Assembly (NCBI GenBank): GCA_017309115.1
Contig: JAFLEF010000041.1
Location: forward strand, 1-64,000
Reading direction: 5' to 3'
Origin: Verrucomicrobiota bacterium
Lineage (GTDB): Bacteria; Verrucomicrobiota; Verrucomicrobiia; Limisphaerales; UBA9464
Length of the DNA stretch: 64,000 bases
Shown here: positions 1 through 8,247 of the stretch, one piece after another
Layout: the number at the start of each line of letters is the position of its first letter
Numbering within the stretch: the stretch's first letter is position 1
Made by a program: the position numbers and the translations under genes
Notes under the pieces: model-generated
Told to the model about the DNA's origin: nothing
Database searches by the model: none
Seen by the model: the letters and a program-made list of their open reading frames with translations, nothing else

Positions 1-126
1 AGCTCGAGCCGAGCGCTCCAGTCCCGCCACCTGCGGGTGACTCACCAACTGGAGAGCCGGATGCGGGAGATCCGCACGTCCGGTTCGGAGGGAGGGGTGG
101 GGTCAATCCCCCATCCCTACCTCTAT
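1..126 (+). mobile_element. 3' end of a group II intron (domains V and VI), cut by the window edge
   Basis: Positions 54-86 fold as the catalytic domain V hairpin of group II introns: GAGCCGGATGCGGG, then GAGA, then TCCGCACGTCCGGTTC, the family's hallmark helix with its bulge and tetraloop. Positions about 90-118 form a second GC-rich hairpin compatible with domain VI, and the intron probably ends near the CTCTAT at 121-126. The reverse-transcriptase/maturase ORF and the ribozyme 5' domains would lie to the left, outside the window. The exact 3' splice site is inferred. Confidence 0.82.
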
Positions 127-136
127 CTACTTCCGA

Positions 137-153
137 CCTCTCAGCTCTCAGTT
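137..153 (-). repeat. Short AGCTGAG-type heptamer array
   Basis: Read on the minus strand this is ACTGAGAGCTGAGAGGTCGG. It is a two-unit heptamer run ending in the GAGAGGTCGGA motif that closes the longer arrays elsewhere in the window. It starts 6 bases after the stop of the adjoining minus-strand gene and lies between that gene and the intron end. Confidence 0.6.
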
Positions 154-158
154 GGCCT

Positions 159-2606
159 TCACCAGCGGACCACAAGTTTACCGCTTTCAATCGAAATGCT
201 CTTCAATTCCTGAATCGGGGTGATGGTTAGGAAGCCTTGGGTGCCATCGGCGGGTAGGTCGGCCGTGATCACGCGGTTGGCTTCGTCCACGACCAGATTC
301 GTCAGCGGAGCTCCCCCGAATCCGGCGGGCGGAATTCCGGAGACCTGCAAGGTTGGGACCGTGATGCGGACGTCATCGATCAGGAACGTTCCGGTCTGAG
401 CGGAACTCTCGACTGTCCCTTCCCAGCCTTGAACCAAGATTCGCCAGCCAACGAGGTTCCCGACATCCACCGACGACGTGTCCCCGAAGTCGGCGAGGCG
501 GGCTTCGACGGTGACCCACTCGTCGGAAGTCACGATGGACGCATTGCGGACATGGTGGATGGCACCGCCATTGGCATCGTAAAAGGACAGCCAAACCGCT
601 GTTCCGGCATCGGCCAGCAGCGCCAGGCTGGCATCGCCCTTGAAGCGGAACGAAGCCACGGCGTTGGTGGGGAACGAGAAGGGCGTCACGGCGCTGGAGC
701 GGACACTTCCCCAAGGGTATTGGCCCGGGGCGAAGTTGATGCCCAATTCCAGCGCCTTGCTGCCCTGCGCGGCCGGCGAGGCCAAGGAAGCCGTCGTGGT
801 CGTGGTCGCCGGGCTGTTGACGTAAGAGTAGAACGAGCGGAGTGCGGCCGCGTCGGTGTAGTTTTCGAAATCGTCGATGAGCACCCGGGCAGCCGAAGGG
901 GCGGGGAACTCGACCAACGGAACATTCCGCACCTGCAGGTCATCCAAGGTCAGCGTGGCCACATACTCTTCGATGGCGGCTTGGCTGCCGTATTGGAAGA
1001 AGGCGAATCGGTTGATCTGATTCAGATTCGGCAGGGCCACGGAGTTCCAAGGTTTCTCGAGGGTGCCGGCCGCGAAGTTGAAGATCTTCCAGTCGCCGGT
1101 TGTGGGTACTTCCGCGCCCCAGCGACCGAAGTTGCCTTCGGTGTCGTAGGCGTAGAGGTACAGATTGCGGAAGTCGCCGGCGGTGAACGCCGGATCGCCT
1201 TTGAGGCGGAAGGTCAGATACAGGCCGGTCCCGATGGCGATGGGTTGCGCCAGGGTTGGTCCGGAAACCGATTCCGTGGCCCATTCACCGGAGGCAAAGG
1301 TGAACTCGATCTTGAGCGCATTGGTTCCGAGCGATCGTGGAGCAACTTCCGGTGTCAGGCTGAGAACGGAACGGAGACTGCCCGTCCAAGCCGCGAGCAA
1401 CTCTTCTTCCAGGGAGTATTCAAAGCCCTCGATCAGGCGCTCTTGGATGGGAGCCGGATCCGTGAAGGGGCTGTTCCCGATGCGAATTTCGTCCAGATAG
1501 ATCGTGGCGGAGTAGGCGGGAATTGCCTTCTCGCTGCCGTATTGGAAGAACGCGAACTTCACCAAGTTCCCTAAATTGGGGAGCGCCGGTGAATCCCAAG
1601 GTTTCTCAATGGTGTTGGCGGCGAAGTTTAGAATCTGCCAATCGCCGGTGGTGGGAACGGGGGCTCCCCAGCGGCCGAAGTTGCCGCTGGCGTCGTAGGC
1701 GTAGAGGTAGAGGTTGCGGAAGTCCGCCGCCGCAAAGGCAGGATCACCCTTCACCCGGAAGCTGATGTATTGGCCGGGAGCAACCGACACCGGGGAACTC
1801 AGTTGCGGTCCGGTGACGGTTTCGGTGGCGAATTCAAGGGAGGTGAAGTTGAAGACTACGCGCAGGGCATTGGTTCCGACCGAGGCAGTTGCCACGGCAT
1901 CGCTGAGTTGAAGTTGGGCACCGCTGCTGCCCTTCCAGGCGGCCGTCAGTTCCGAATTCCCGGCGTAATCGAACGTTTCGACCACGGATTCCACGATGGG
2001 TGGCGGTTCCGCCAAAGGCGTGTCGCGCACACTGACTTCGTCCAGAGCAATGGAGGCGGAATAGGCGGCGATCGCCTTTTCGCTGCCATACTGATAGAAC
2101 GCCAATCGAACGATCTGGTTCAGATCAGGCAGGGCGGGGGAGTTCCAGGGCTTCTCAACGGTCGAGGCAACAAAGTTAAACACCTGCCAGGTTCCGGAAG
2201 TGGGTACCGGCGCACCCCAGCGCCCGAAATTTCCATCCACGTCGTAGGCGTAGAGGTAAAGATTGCGGAAGTCCGCAGCCTTGAAGGCAGGATCTCCCTG
2301 AACTCGAAAACTTACGTACTGTTGCGGCTGAATGGCCACCGGGGTTTCCCAAGTTGGTCCGTTCACAAACTCCGTGGTGAAGGCGACGGAGGGAAAGTTG
2401 AAGTCCACCCGCAGGGCCGTGGTGCCCAGGGCCTGGCTCGAAATGCCGTTGGTGGCGCTGACCAACGCGTTGGCACTGCCGGTCCAGGCGATCAGGAGAT
2501 CGTCGGGAGAAGGATACTCAAAATCCTCCAAAGTAGTTTGGGCGTTTAATGCCAAACTGGCGGCCCCCAACAAAGTTCCCAAACCGACGATTCGCTTCAA
2601 GTTCAC
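159..2606 (-). CDS. Secreted protein with three tandem beta-sandwich-like modules
   Basis: Exported protein of unknown function. Residues 1-23 read as a Sec signal peptide (NLKR start, hydrophobic core, ALNA before Gln). The mature chain has three closely similar modules of about 185 residues (about 25-205, 210-395, 400-580). Each shows an opening DFEY or TFDY, FRxKGDPAF, RNLYLYAYD, GNFGRWGA and a closing QYGS plus LDE or LDD strand. A fourth, diverged module (about 590-755) keeps DDFENY and LIDDVRI, followed by a short tail. The pattern resembles carbohydrate-binding or CIA30-like galactose-binding folds, but that is inference. The near-identity of the three modules suggests recent internal duplication. 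No catalytic motif is visible. Confidence 0.85.
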   Translation of the reverse strand: MNLKRIVGLGTLLGAASLALNAQTTLEDFEYPSPDDLLIAWTGSANALVSATNGISSQALGTTALRVDFNFPSVAFTTEFVNGPTWETPVAIQPQQYVSFRVQGDPAFKAADFRNLYLYAYDVDGNFGRWGAPVPTSGTWQVFNFVASTVEKPWNSPALPDLNQIVRLAFYQYGSEKAIAAYSASIALDEVSVRDTPLAEPPPIVESVVETFDYAGNSELTAAWKGSSGAQLQLSDAVATASVGTNALRVVFNFTSLEFATETVTGPQLSSPVSVAPGQYISFRVKGDPAFAAADFRNLYLYAYDASGNFGRWGAPVPTTGDWQILNFAANTIEKPWDSPALPNLGNLVKFAFFQYGSEKAIPAYSATIYLDEIRIGNSPFTDPAPIQERLIEGFEYSLEEELLAAWTGSLRSVLSLTPEVAPRSLGTNALKIEFTFASGEWATESVSGPTLAQPIAIGTGLYLTFRLKGDPAFTAGDFRNLYLYAYDTEGNFGRWGAEVPTTGDWKIFNFAAGTLEKPWNSVALPNLNQINRFAFFQYGSQAAIEEYVATLTLDDLQVRNVPLVEFPAPSAARVLIDDFENYTDAAALRSFYSYVNSPATTTTTASLASPAAQGSKALELGINFAPGQYPWGSVRSSAVTPFSFPTNAVASFRFKGDASLALLADAGTAVWLSFYDANGGAIHHVRNASIVTSDEWVTVEARLADFGDTSSVDVGNLVGWRILVQGWEGTVESSAQTGTFLIDDVRITVPTLQVSGIPPAGFGGAPLTNLVVDEANRVITADLPADGTQGFLTITPIQELKSISIESGKLVVRW

Positions 2607-2734
2607 AAACGTTTCCCTCGCCGATTCGGGCCTGCCTTGTCAAGACGTGCGCCGTTCCCGGGCGCGGGTATCAAGAAACCGAGAGGCCGAACAAAACTGG
2701 TGATGTCAGCGCTTATCGATCGGGTCGACGGCAA

Positions 2735-2790
2735 GGGCCGTCCCCGCGCTTCCGAGCGAAGCGAACGAACGCGGCCATTGCTGGTCAGCG
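2735..2790. repeat. Dispersed repeat family R1, copy 1
   Basis: This copy shares GGCCGTCCCCGCG, the palindromic TTCCGAGCG-AAGCGAA core and the closing GGTCAGCG with copies at 15579, 20998 and 62411. It lacks the 5' GTAGGGATGGACCGCTG part and the 3' extension seen in the longer copies. Confidence 0.7.
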
Positions 2791-2794
2791 CTCC

Positions 2795-2885
2795 GGTAGG
2801 GCGAGGCTCCGCCGAGCCGTTCGTGTCCCGGCGAAAGTACGCGGGGGGAAACCCCACGTATGGCTCCACCGAGCGTCACCCCGAC
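2795..2885. repeat. Dispersed repeat family R2, copy 1 (diverged)
   Basis: GGTAGGGCGAGGCTCCGCC-GAGCCGTTCGTG followed by GGCTCCACCGAGCG matches the two inverted ends of R2 (full copies at 12243, 52929, 53132 and 62261) with a diverged middle. Together with the R1 copy before it, it fills most of the 284-base gap between the two minus-strand genes. Confidence 0.6.
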
Positions 2886-2890
2886 CGACG

Positions 2891-3592
2891 TTACGTGGGC
2901 GGAACTCCAGGGAGATGCCAGTGGGTTCCAAACCGCCAGCGTTCCCGCAGGAGCTCCACCAGATCATTCCAACTGTGTTCCTGCAGGATGGTTTGCAGGA
3001 TTTCGGCGGCCTTCGTCTCCCCGGCGGGCGCCGAATGGAGTACTCGGTGCAGCAAACCGTACTTGAGCTGCAAGGGATGGCCCGCTGGTGGGCGCGTGCC
3101 AGTTCGACACCACTCGAGGACGGTCGCGGTGTCCGCCAACGCCAGGTCGGCTAGGCATTCACTGAACACTTCGGCCCGGGCCGAGTTGTCGAATCCCGGC
3201 GGTCCGAACACTTCGACACACTGACGGAACATGAGTTCCGCGGGATCGGGTTCCGGTTCGGTGAGGTCAGCTTTGAAGAGGACGCTCGTTTCGGAAGTGG
3301 CTGGTGGAGGGTTGGCGGGGTCGGTTGGAGGACGAGCGGATGCGGAAGTCGGATGGGGTGCGGCTGGCACCGTAGACTTCGGGTGCAGGTCCAAGCTGAC
3401 CGAATGGGCGGCGGATTCCCCCGGTCGGCACAGCCGCCAACGGGCGGTTCCCGGGGACGTTCCCTCTTCGTGAACCAAGCCGAGCCTGAGGGTGACGGAA
3501 AGGGTTTCCCACGGGACATTCGGGTGAGTGTCGGTGAGGGCGGCGGCGATTTCTTCGCGCAGGGTTTGAATCGCGGCGGGAACTGGGTTCAC
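2891..3592 (-). CDS. Hypothetical protein, 233 aa
   Basis: Not recognised. The protein opens with a helical, charged segment (residues 1-50). A Pro/Ala-rich linker follows (about 75-105, PAAPHPTSASARPPTDPANP), then a helical acidic-to-basic C-terminal half (about 110-233). There is no signal peptide, membrane span or known catalytic motif. Codon usage and third-position GC match the confident neighbours, which is the main support for a real gene. It sits between a secreted repeat protein and the oppositely oriented OLD-type gene, with no operon partner. A regulatory or adaptor role cannot be argued from the sequence. Confidence 0.6.
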   Translation of the reverse strand: MNPVPAAIQTLREEIAAALTDTHPNVPWETLSVTLRLGLVHEEGTSPGTARWRLCRPGESAAHSVSLDLHPKSTVPAAPHPTSASARPPTDPANPPPATSETSVLFKADLTEPEPDPAELMFRQCVEVFGPPGFDNSARAEVFSECLADLALADTATVLEWCRTGTRPPAGHPLQLKYGLLHRVLHSAPAGETKAAEILQTILQEHSWNDLVELLRERWRFGTHWHLPGVPPT

Positions 3593-3751
3593 AGCAGTAG
3601 CCTGACCGGTTCTTTGGCGAGGAACAATCCTGGGTGTTCCGCCCGACGGTGCCCCACGGTTCGTTTCCGGAAGTGACCTACGTTCGGCAGAGCCATGACC
3701 GGCAAGATTGACGTGCGCGCAACCTCTTCTTCCGGTTAGCTCTTGCTAGCA

Positions 3752-5557
3752 ATGCGGCTGCTACACTTCATCGAAATCGAAAATTTTAAGCGTTTCGGCG
3801 GAATCCAGCGCATCGAGCTGGATCATCCGGCTGTTTTGATTGGGCCGAACAACTGCGGCAAGACCAGCGCTATTCAGGCCATCGCACTCTGGTCGCAGGC
3901 CATCAAGACGTGGTGGGACGCCAAGCAGGAGACCACCGCGAAAGAACGGCCCGCAACGGCTCTAAACCGGTTAGCCATCACTGCAGTCCCGGTGCAAAAG
4001 ACCCGGTACTTTTGGCACAATACCCGAGTTCATTCGGGCAAGGAGAACATCCCCATGTCCATTGCGGTCGGACTTTTTTGGAAGGGGCAAGTGGTGCCGG
4101 TAAAGTTGAAGTTCAGCCATCAGGGTGACGAACTGATCTATTGCGCTCCGGATGAGGCCTCCAGGGCCGACCTCGAGCTCTTGAAACAGGCGGCCGGCAT
4201 CAACGTGGAACTCCTTTATCCGATGTCTGGCTTGATAACGGAAGAGCCGGTTCTGAAGGCTGGGCGGATCAATGTCCTGCTGGGTCAAGGGGAGACGGCT
4301 CAAGTTCTTCGAAATCTTTGCCTGATGGTGGCGCGTGATTCTTCGGGCAGTTGGCGGCGAATCGTGGAGTTGATGCGGCGCCTGTTTTCCGTGGACCTAG
4401 GTCAACCGGAGGAAACGGCCCGAGGTGCGATTGAACTCTATTACGAGCAGCAAGGAGTGAAGCAGAAACTCGACGTGGCCGTAGCAGGGCGCGGGTTTCA
4501 GCAATTGCTCCTCATTTTCGCCTATTTGTACTCGCACCAGGGAAGCGTGCTGCTGATTGACGAGCCCGATGCGCATTTGGAAATCCTGCGTCAAAAGCAG
4601 GTTTACGTACTCCTGCGGGAAATTGCCCACGAAAACAATTCACAGGTGGTCCTGGTCACGCACTCGGAAATCATTTTGGACGAGGCACTGGACCATAATT
4701 TGACCTTGCTGTTGGAAGGCAAGTCAGAGGACTTGGCGGCTAAAGCAGATATTCGCAATGCCCTGAAACACTACGGAGCGGAGCATTACGTCAAGGCAAG
4801 GGAAAGGGGTTATGTTCTCTACGTGGAGGGGAGCACAGACTTAGACATGCTCCGGGCTTTGGCCGCGCGTATCGATCATCCGGTGGCTAAAGTCTGGGAT
4901 GAACGGATCAATGCGTACTACGTGCAGGACAATTTTCCGGAAACGTCAGTCGAGAGCGAGTTGGAGCGAGTGGAAGGCGGTTTTGGCGTTACCCCCAAGA
5001 AGCATTTCCAAAGCCTGCGCGGGCTGATGCCCCACCTGCGCGGCGCGGCAATCCTCGACAACGACGGCAAGGGGCGTTTCGGGAGCAATGAAGGCGGCCT
5101 AAACATGACCTACTGGCGGCGTTATGAAGTGGAGAATTACTTTGTGACGCCCGAGTTGCTGGCTGCCTTCGCAACCGAAGCTTATCAAGACATGGAGTTG
5201 TTCAATGGCCAGCGGCAGGCCATCCAAGAAGTGCTGGATCAATTGATCTTGGAAAAGGTCTTTGATGGTTCGGAAGGTGATTTCCGGATTTATAGGAAGG
5301 CGCAGCCAGAGGTGGCACGCTTGATTTGGGAAACAAAATCCGAACGTCGAAAGCTGAGTGCGTTTGCGGAAGAATTCTTCCGGCGCCTTGCTGAACGGAT
5401 AAGCCTACCAATGCTGTGTCGAAAGGGGGAACTGCATCGGTTGATTGCCAAGGTGGATCCAAATCATATTCCGGCCGAGGTCAGTGAGAAGCTAGACGTG
5501 TTGGAGGCCGTCTTCCAATCTGCTATCCCGCCGGAATCGGAAACCACGGGTGCTTGA
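3752..5557 (+). CDS. OLD-family ATPase/TOPRIM nuclease
   Basis: Member of the overcoming-lysogenization-defect group: an ABC-type ATPase fused to a C-terminal TOPRIM nuclease domain. The ATG at 3752 gives the MRLLHFIEIENFKRFG opening typical of RecF/SMC-like ATPases; an in-frame TTG nine bases earlier is less likely. Walker A is GPNNCGKTS (about residues 31-39), Walker B LLIDEPDAHLE (about 265-275) with the D-loop His after VLVTHS (about 300). The TOPRIM part shows YVLYVEGSTD (about 355-364) and AILDNDGKG (about 432-440), which would supply the metal-binding acidic residues. The gene stands alone, with no UvrD-like partner as in Gabija and no second nuclease. GC is visibly lower than in its neighbours, suggesting acquisition. 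A phage-defence role is plausible but inferred. Confidence 0.88.
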   Translation: MRLLHFIEIENFKRFGGIQRIELDHPAVLIGPNNCGKTSAIQAIALWSQAIKTWWDAKQETTAKERPATALNRLAITAVPVQKTRYFWHNTRVHSGKENIPMSIAVGLFWKGQVVPVKLKFSHQGDELIYCAPDEASRADLELLKQAAGINVELLYPMSGLITEEPVLKAGRINVLLGQGETAQVLRNLCLMVARDSSGSWRRIVELMRRLFSVDLGQPEETARGAIELYYEQQGVKQKLDVAVAGRGFQQLLLIFAYLYSHQGSVLLIDEPDAHLEILRQKQVYVLLREIAHENNSQVVLVTHSEIILDEALDHNLTLLLEGKSEDLAAKADIRNALKHYGAEHYVKARERGYVLYVEGSTDLDMLRALAARIDHPVAKVWDERINAYYVQDNFPETSVESELERVEGGFGVTPKKHFQSLRGLMPHLRGAAILDNDGKGRFGSNEGGLNMTYWRRYEVENYFVTPELLAAFATEAYQDMELFNGQRQAIQEVLDQLILEKVFDGSEGDFRIYRKAQPEVARLIWETKSERRKLSAFAEEFFRRLAERISLPMLCRKGELHRLIAKVDPNHIPAEVSEKLDVLEAVFQSAIPPESETTGA

Positions 5558-5600
5558 TCGCGGCGATCCCTGCGCCGCCCGACTCACGACTCCGGGCGCG

Positions 5601-7898
5601 TTACTTCCGGTTGGCCTTGTCGAAGGCGTCCGCCAGGGCGTTCCAGCTCCCGGCGGAGGGATTGAAGCTTGGACGACTCCGGGCATCGGGCCGGCTGGGT
5701 CCGGCGGGCCGCGGACCGGCCGGAGCCTGACGGGATTCGCGGGCGACGCCGATCTCCGGCTTGGCGCGCATCGACAGGGCGATGCGTTTTCGCGGCAGAT
5801 CCACTTCAGTCACCGTCACGAACACCTTCTGAGCCACTTTGACCACTTCCCCCGGGTCTTTCACGAAGCGGTCGGCCAGTTGGCTGATGTGGACCAATCC
5901 GTCCTGGTGCACACCGATGTCCACAAAAGCACCAAACGCCGTCACGTTGGTGACAATGCCGGGTAGTTTCATTCCCGGCTTGAGATCTTCCATCTTCTCG
6001 ATGCCTTCCTGGAACGAGAAGGCTTCGAACTGCTGCCGGGGATCGCGTCCGGGTTTGGCCAATTCCTCCAGAATGTCCTTCAACGTGGGCAGGCCGACCC
6101 CGTCGGAAACATACTTCTCCGGACGAATCCGGGCCCGGACGGCGCCGTCGCGGAGCAGGTCATCAACCCGACAGCCGAGGTCGCGCGCAATGGTGTCCAC
6201 CAGACCGTACCGCTCCGGATGGACTGCACTGGCATCCAGCGGATGTTCCCCGCCGCGGACCCGGAGGAAGCCGGCGCATTGTTCGAAGGCCTTCGGTCCC
6301 AAGCGCGGCACCTTGAGCAGATCCTTGCGCGATTTGAACGGCCCGTTCTCGTTGCGGAAGGAAACAATGTTGGCGGCCAGGGAAGGGCCCAAACCGGAGA
6401 CGTAGCTCAGCAGCTGTTTGCTGGCGGTGTTGAGTTCCACGCCGACGCGGTTAACGCAGGAGATGACCACGTCGTCGAGACCGCGACGCAGGGCGCTTTC
6501 GTCGACGTCGTGCTGATATTGGCCGACGCCAATGGACTTGGGATCCAGCTTCACCAGTTCCGCCAAGGGATCCATCAGACGGCGACCAATGCTGACGGAT
6601 CCACGAACGGTGAGGTCTTGGTCCGGGAATTCCTCCCGCGCGACTTCGCTGGCGGAGTAGATCGAAGCCCCGCTTTCGTTGACCAACACCACGGGAATGC
6701 TGGCGGGAAGCTTGAGGGCACGAACGAACTGTTCCGTCTCCCGGCTGGCGGTGCCGTTGCCAATGGCGATAGCTTCGATTTCGAAACGGGTGACCAAAGC
6801 GCGCAGGGTATCGGCGGCCTCTCGGATTTGTCCGGAACCGGCGGCCGTGAGATATAGGACGTCGTGGTGCCGGAGTTGTCCCTGGCGATCCAGCACCACC
6901 GTCTTGCAGCCCGTTCGAAAACCCGGATCAAGAGCGAGTACGTTCTTCTGTCCCAGCGGAGCGGCGAGAAGGAGTTCCCTGAGGTTTTCGGCGAATACGC
7001 GGATGGCTTCCGTGTCAGCCCGCTTCTTCGTTTCCAACCGCAATTCGGCTTCGATGGAGAATCCGAGCAACCGCTTATAGCTGTCCACAACGGCCAGTCG
7101 AACCTGTTCCCCGGCGGGAGTTCCGCGCGCCTTGACGAACATCGGCTCAAGCAGATTGAGCGCCTCGTCTTCCGGCGGCGTGATGCGCAGGAACAGGAAG
7201 CCTTCCTCCTCGCCCCGCCGCATGGCCAAGAGCCGGTGACTGGGAACCTTGGCGACGGGTTCGGACCAATCGAAATAGTCCTTGTACTTGGCACCTTCGG
7301 CCTGTTTTTCGGTGATGACCCGTGAGCGGACGACCCCGGAGCTCCAATACAAGTCGCGCAGACGGGACCGGGCCTGGGCGTCGTCGCTAATCCGCTCGGC
7401 CAGAATGTCCCGGGCGCCAGCCAACGCGGCGGTGACATCGGCGACCTGCTTCTCGGCATTCACAAAGGCCGCGGCGGCCTGGAGCGGATCGAGGGTGGCC
7501 TGATGTTCGAAGATCTGATCGGCGAGCGGTTCGAGGCCGGCTTCCTTGGCGATCATGGCGCGCGTCCGGCGTTTGGGCCGGTAGGGGGCGAAGAGATCCT
7601 CAAGCGCCGCAAGAGTGTCGGCCTGAGTGAGGGAGGACTTAAGGCCGTCGGTGAGCAGATTGCGTTCGGTGAGCGACTTCAGGATCGCTTCCCGGCGTTG
7701 CTCGACTTCGACCATTTGCGCGAGCCGATCGCGGATGGTGGTGACAGCGACCTCGTCGAGGCCTCCGGTGGCTTCCTTGCGATAGCGGGCGATGAACGGG
7801 ACGGTGGCTCCTTCAGCGAGCAGTCGGGCGGTGGCGGCCACTTGGGTGGGTGGGGCCTTGAGTTCGGTGGCGATGCGGTTGAGGAAGCGTTCGTTCAT
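5601..7898 (-). CDS. tex: Tex family S1 RNA-binding transcription accessory protein
   Basis: Cytoplasmic nucleic-acid-binding protein of the Tex/YhgF family. Domains in order are an N-terminal helical Tex region (VPFIARYRKEATGGLDE at about 34-50), a YqgF/RNase H-like domain (ALDPGFRTGCK near 320), a helix-hairpin-helix region (GLGPSLAANIVSFR and KVPRLGPKAFEQCAGF, about 500-550) and a C-terminal S1 domain (about 640-715: GIVTNVTAFGAFVDIG, DGLVHISQL). The conserved IGVGQYQHDV is present. A basic, Pro/Arg-rich tail follows the S1 domain. The 765-residue length is normal for the family. It converges on the OLD-type gene, with 43 bases between their stops. Confidence 0.96.
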   Translation of the reverse strand: MNERFLNRIATELKAPPTQVAATARLLAEGATVPFIARYRKEATGGLDEVAVTTIRDRLAQMVEVEQRREAILKSLTERNLLTDGLKSSLTQADTLAALEDLFAPYRPKRRTRAMIAKEAGLEPLADQIFEHQATLDPLQAAAAFVNAEKQVADVTAALAGARDILAERISDDAQARSRLRDLYWSSGVVRSRVITEKQAEGAKYKDYFDWSEPVAKVPSHRLLAMRRGEEEGFLFLRITPPEDEALNLLEPMFVKARGTPAGEQVRLAVVDSYKRLLGFSIEAELRLETKKRADTEAIRVFAENLRELLLAAPLGQKNVLALDPGFRTGCKTVVLDRQGQLRHHDVLYLTAAGSGQIREAADTLRALVTRFEIEAIAIGNGTASRETEQFVRALKLPASIPVVLVNESGASIYSASEVAREEFPDQDLTVRGSVSIGRRLMDPLAELVKLDPKSIGVGQYQHDVDESALRRGLDDVVISCVNRVGVELNTASKQLLSYVSGLGPSLAANIVSFRNENGPFKSRKDLLKVPRLGPKAFEQCAGFLRVRGGEHPLDASAVHPERYGLVDTIARDLGCRVDDLLRDGAVRARIRPEKYVSDGVGLPTLKDILEELAKPGRDPRQQFEAFSFQEGIEKMEDLKPGMKLPGIVTNVTAFGAFVDIGVHQDGLVHISQLADRFVKDPGEVVKVAQKVFVTVTEVDLPRKRIALSMRAKPEIGVARESRQAPAGPRPAGPSRPDARSRPSFNPSAGSWNALADAFDKANRK

Positions 7899-8247
7899 GC
7901 GCGGGCCGCGCTCTTTAGACGGTCTGGCGCCTGAGGCAAGCGTTTCTAGAAACCGAGTTGAGAATTGAGCGGTGAGAGGTGAGGGGAAGGCGCGAAAACA
8001 GGGGATGAATCTGGATAACTGGAAGGGGACGGGAGAGGGGAGAAAGAAGGAGGGGTCGTGAAGCGTTTGGACTGCGGCAGCCTTGAGCCGATTTGGGACA
8101 CGTCGATGGCAGGTGGGCGCCAGTGAACCTCCACGTCCAGCTGCCGGGACGAGAAAGCGGTCGACTCAGAGGGTTGGAGTGATCCGCCGATTGAACACCG
8201 ATTGGCGCAAATTCTTTGGGGGCGACGGCGGTTGCGAGGCCATGCCC
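7899..8247. repeat. Gene-free stretch: diverged heptamers and dispersed repeat R4, copy 1
   Basis: This 349-base gap between tex and xylH holds a diverged heptamer run at about 7954-7985 (AGTTGAGAATTGAG, then GTGAGAGGTGAGG). At about 8057-8180 it holds a diverged copy of repeat family R4 (GTGAAGCGTTTGGACTGCGGCAGCC, with CAGCTGCCGGGACGA and AAGCGGTCG downstream). No reading frame with plausible coding character and no RNA gene was seen. Confidence 0.6.

Noticed and set aside
429-1574. Long plus-strand ORF of 381 aa over the secreted repeat gene
   Set aside because: It is antisense to a clear signal-peptide protein with strong repeat conservation, and its own sequence shows only mirrored repeats with no domain.
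3752-5557. Gabija GajA
   Set aside because: The protein architecture fits, but no GajB UvrD-like helicase follows; the next gene is tex on the opposite strand. Kept as a solitary OLD protein.
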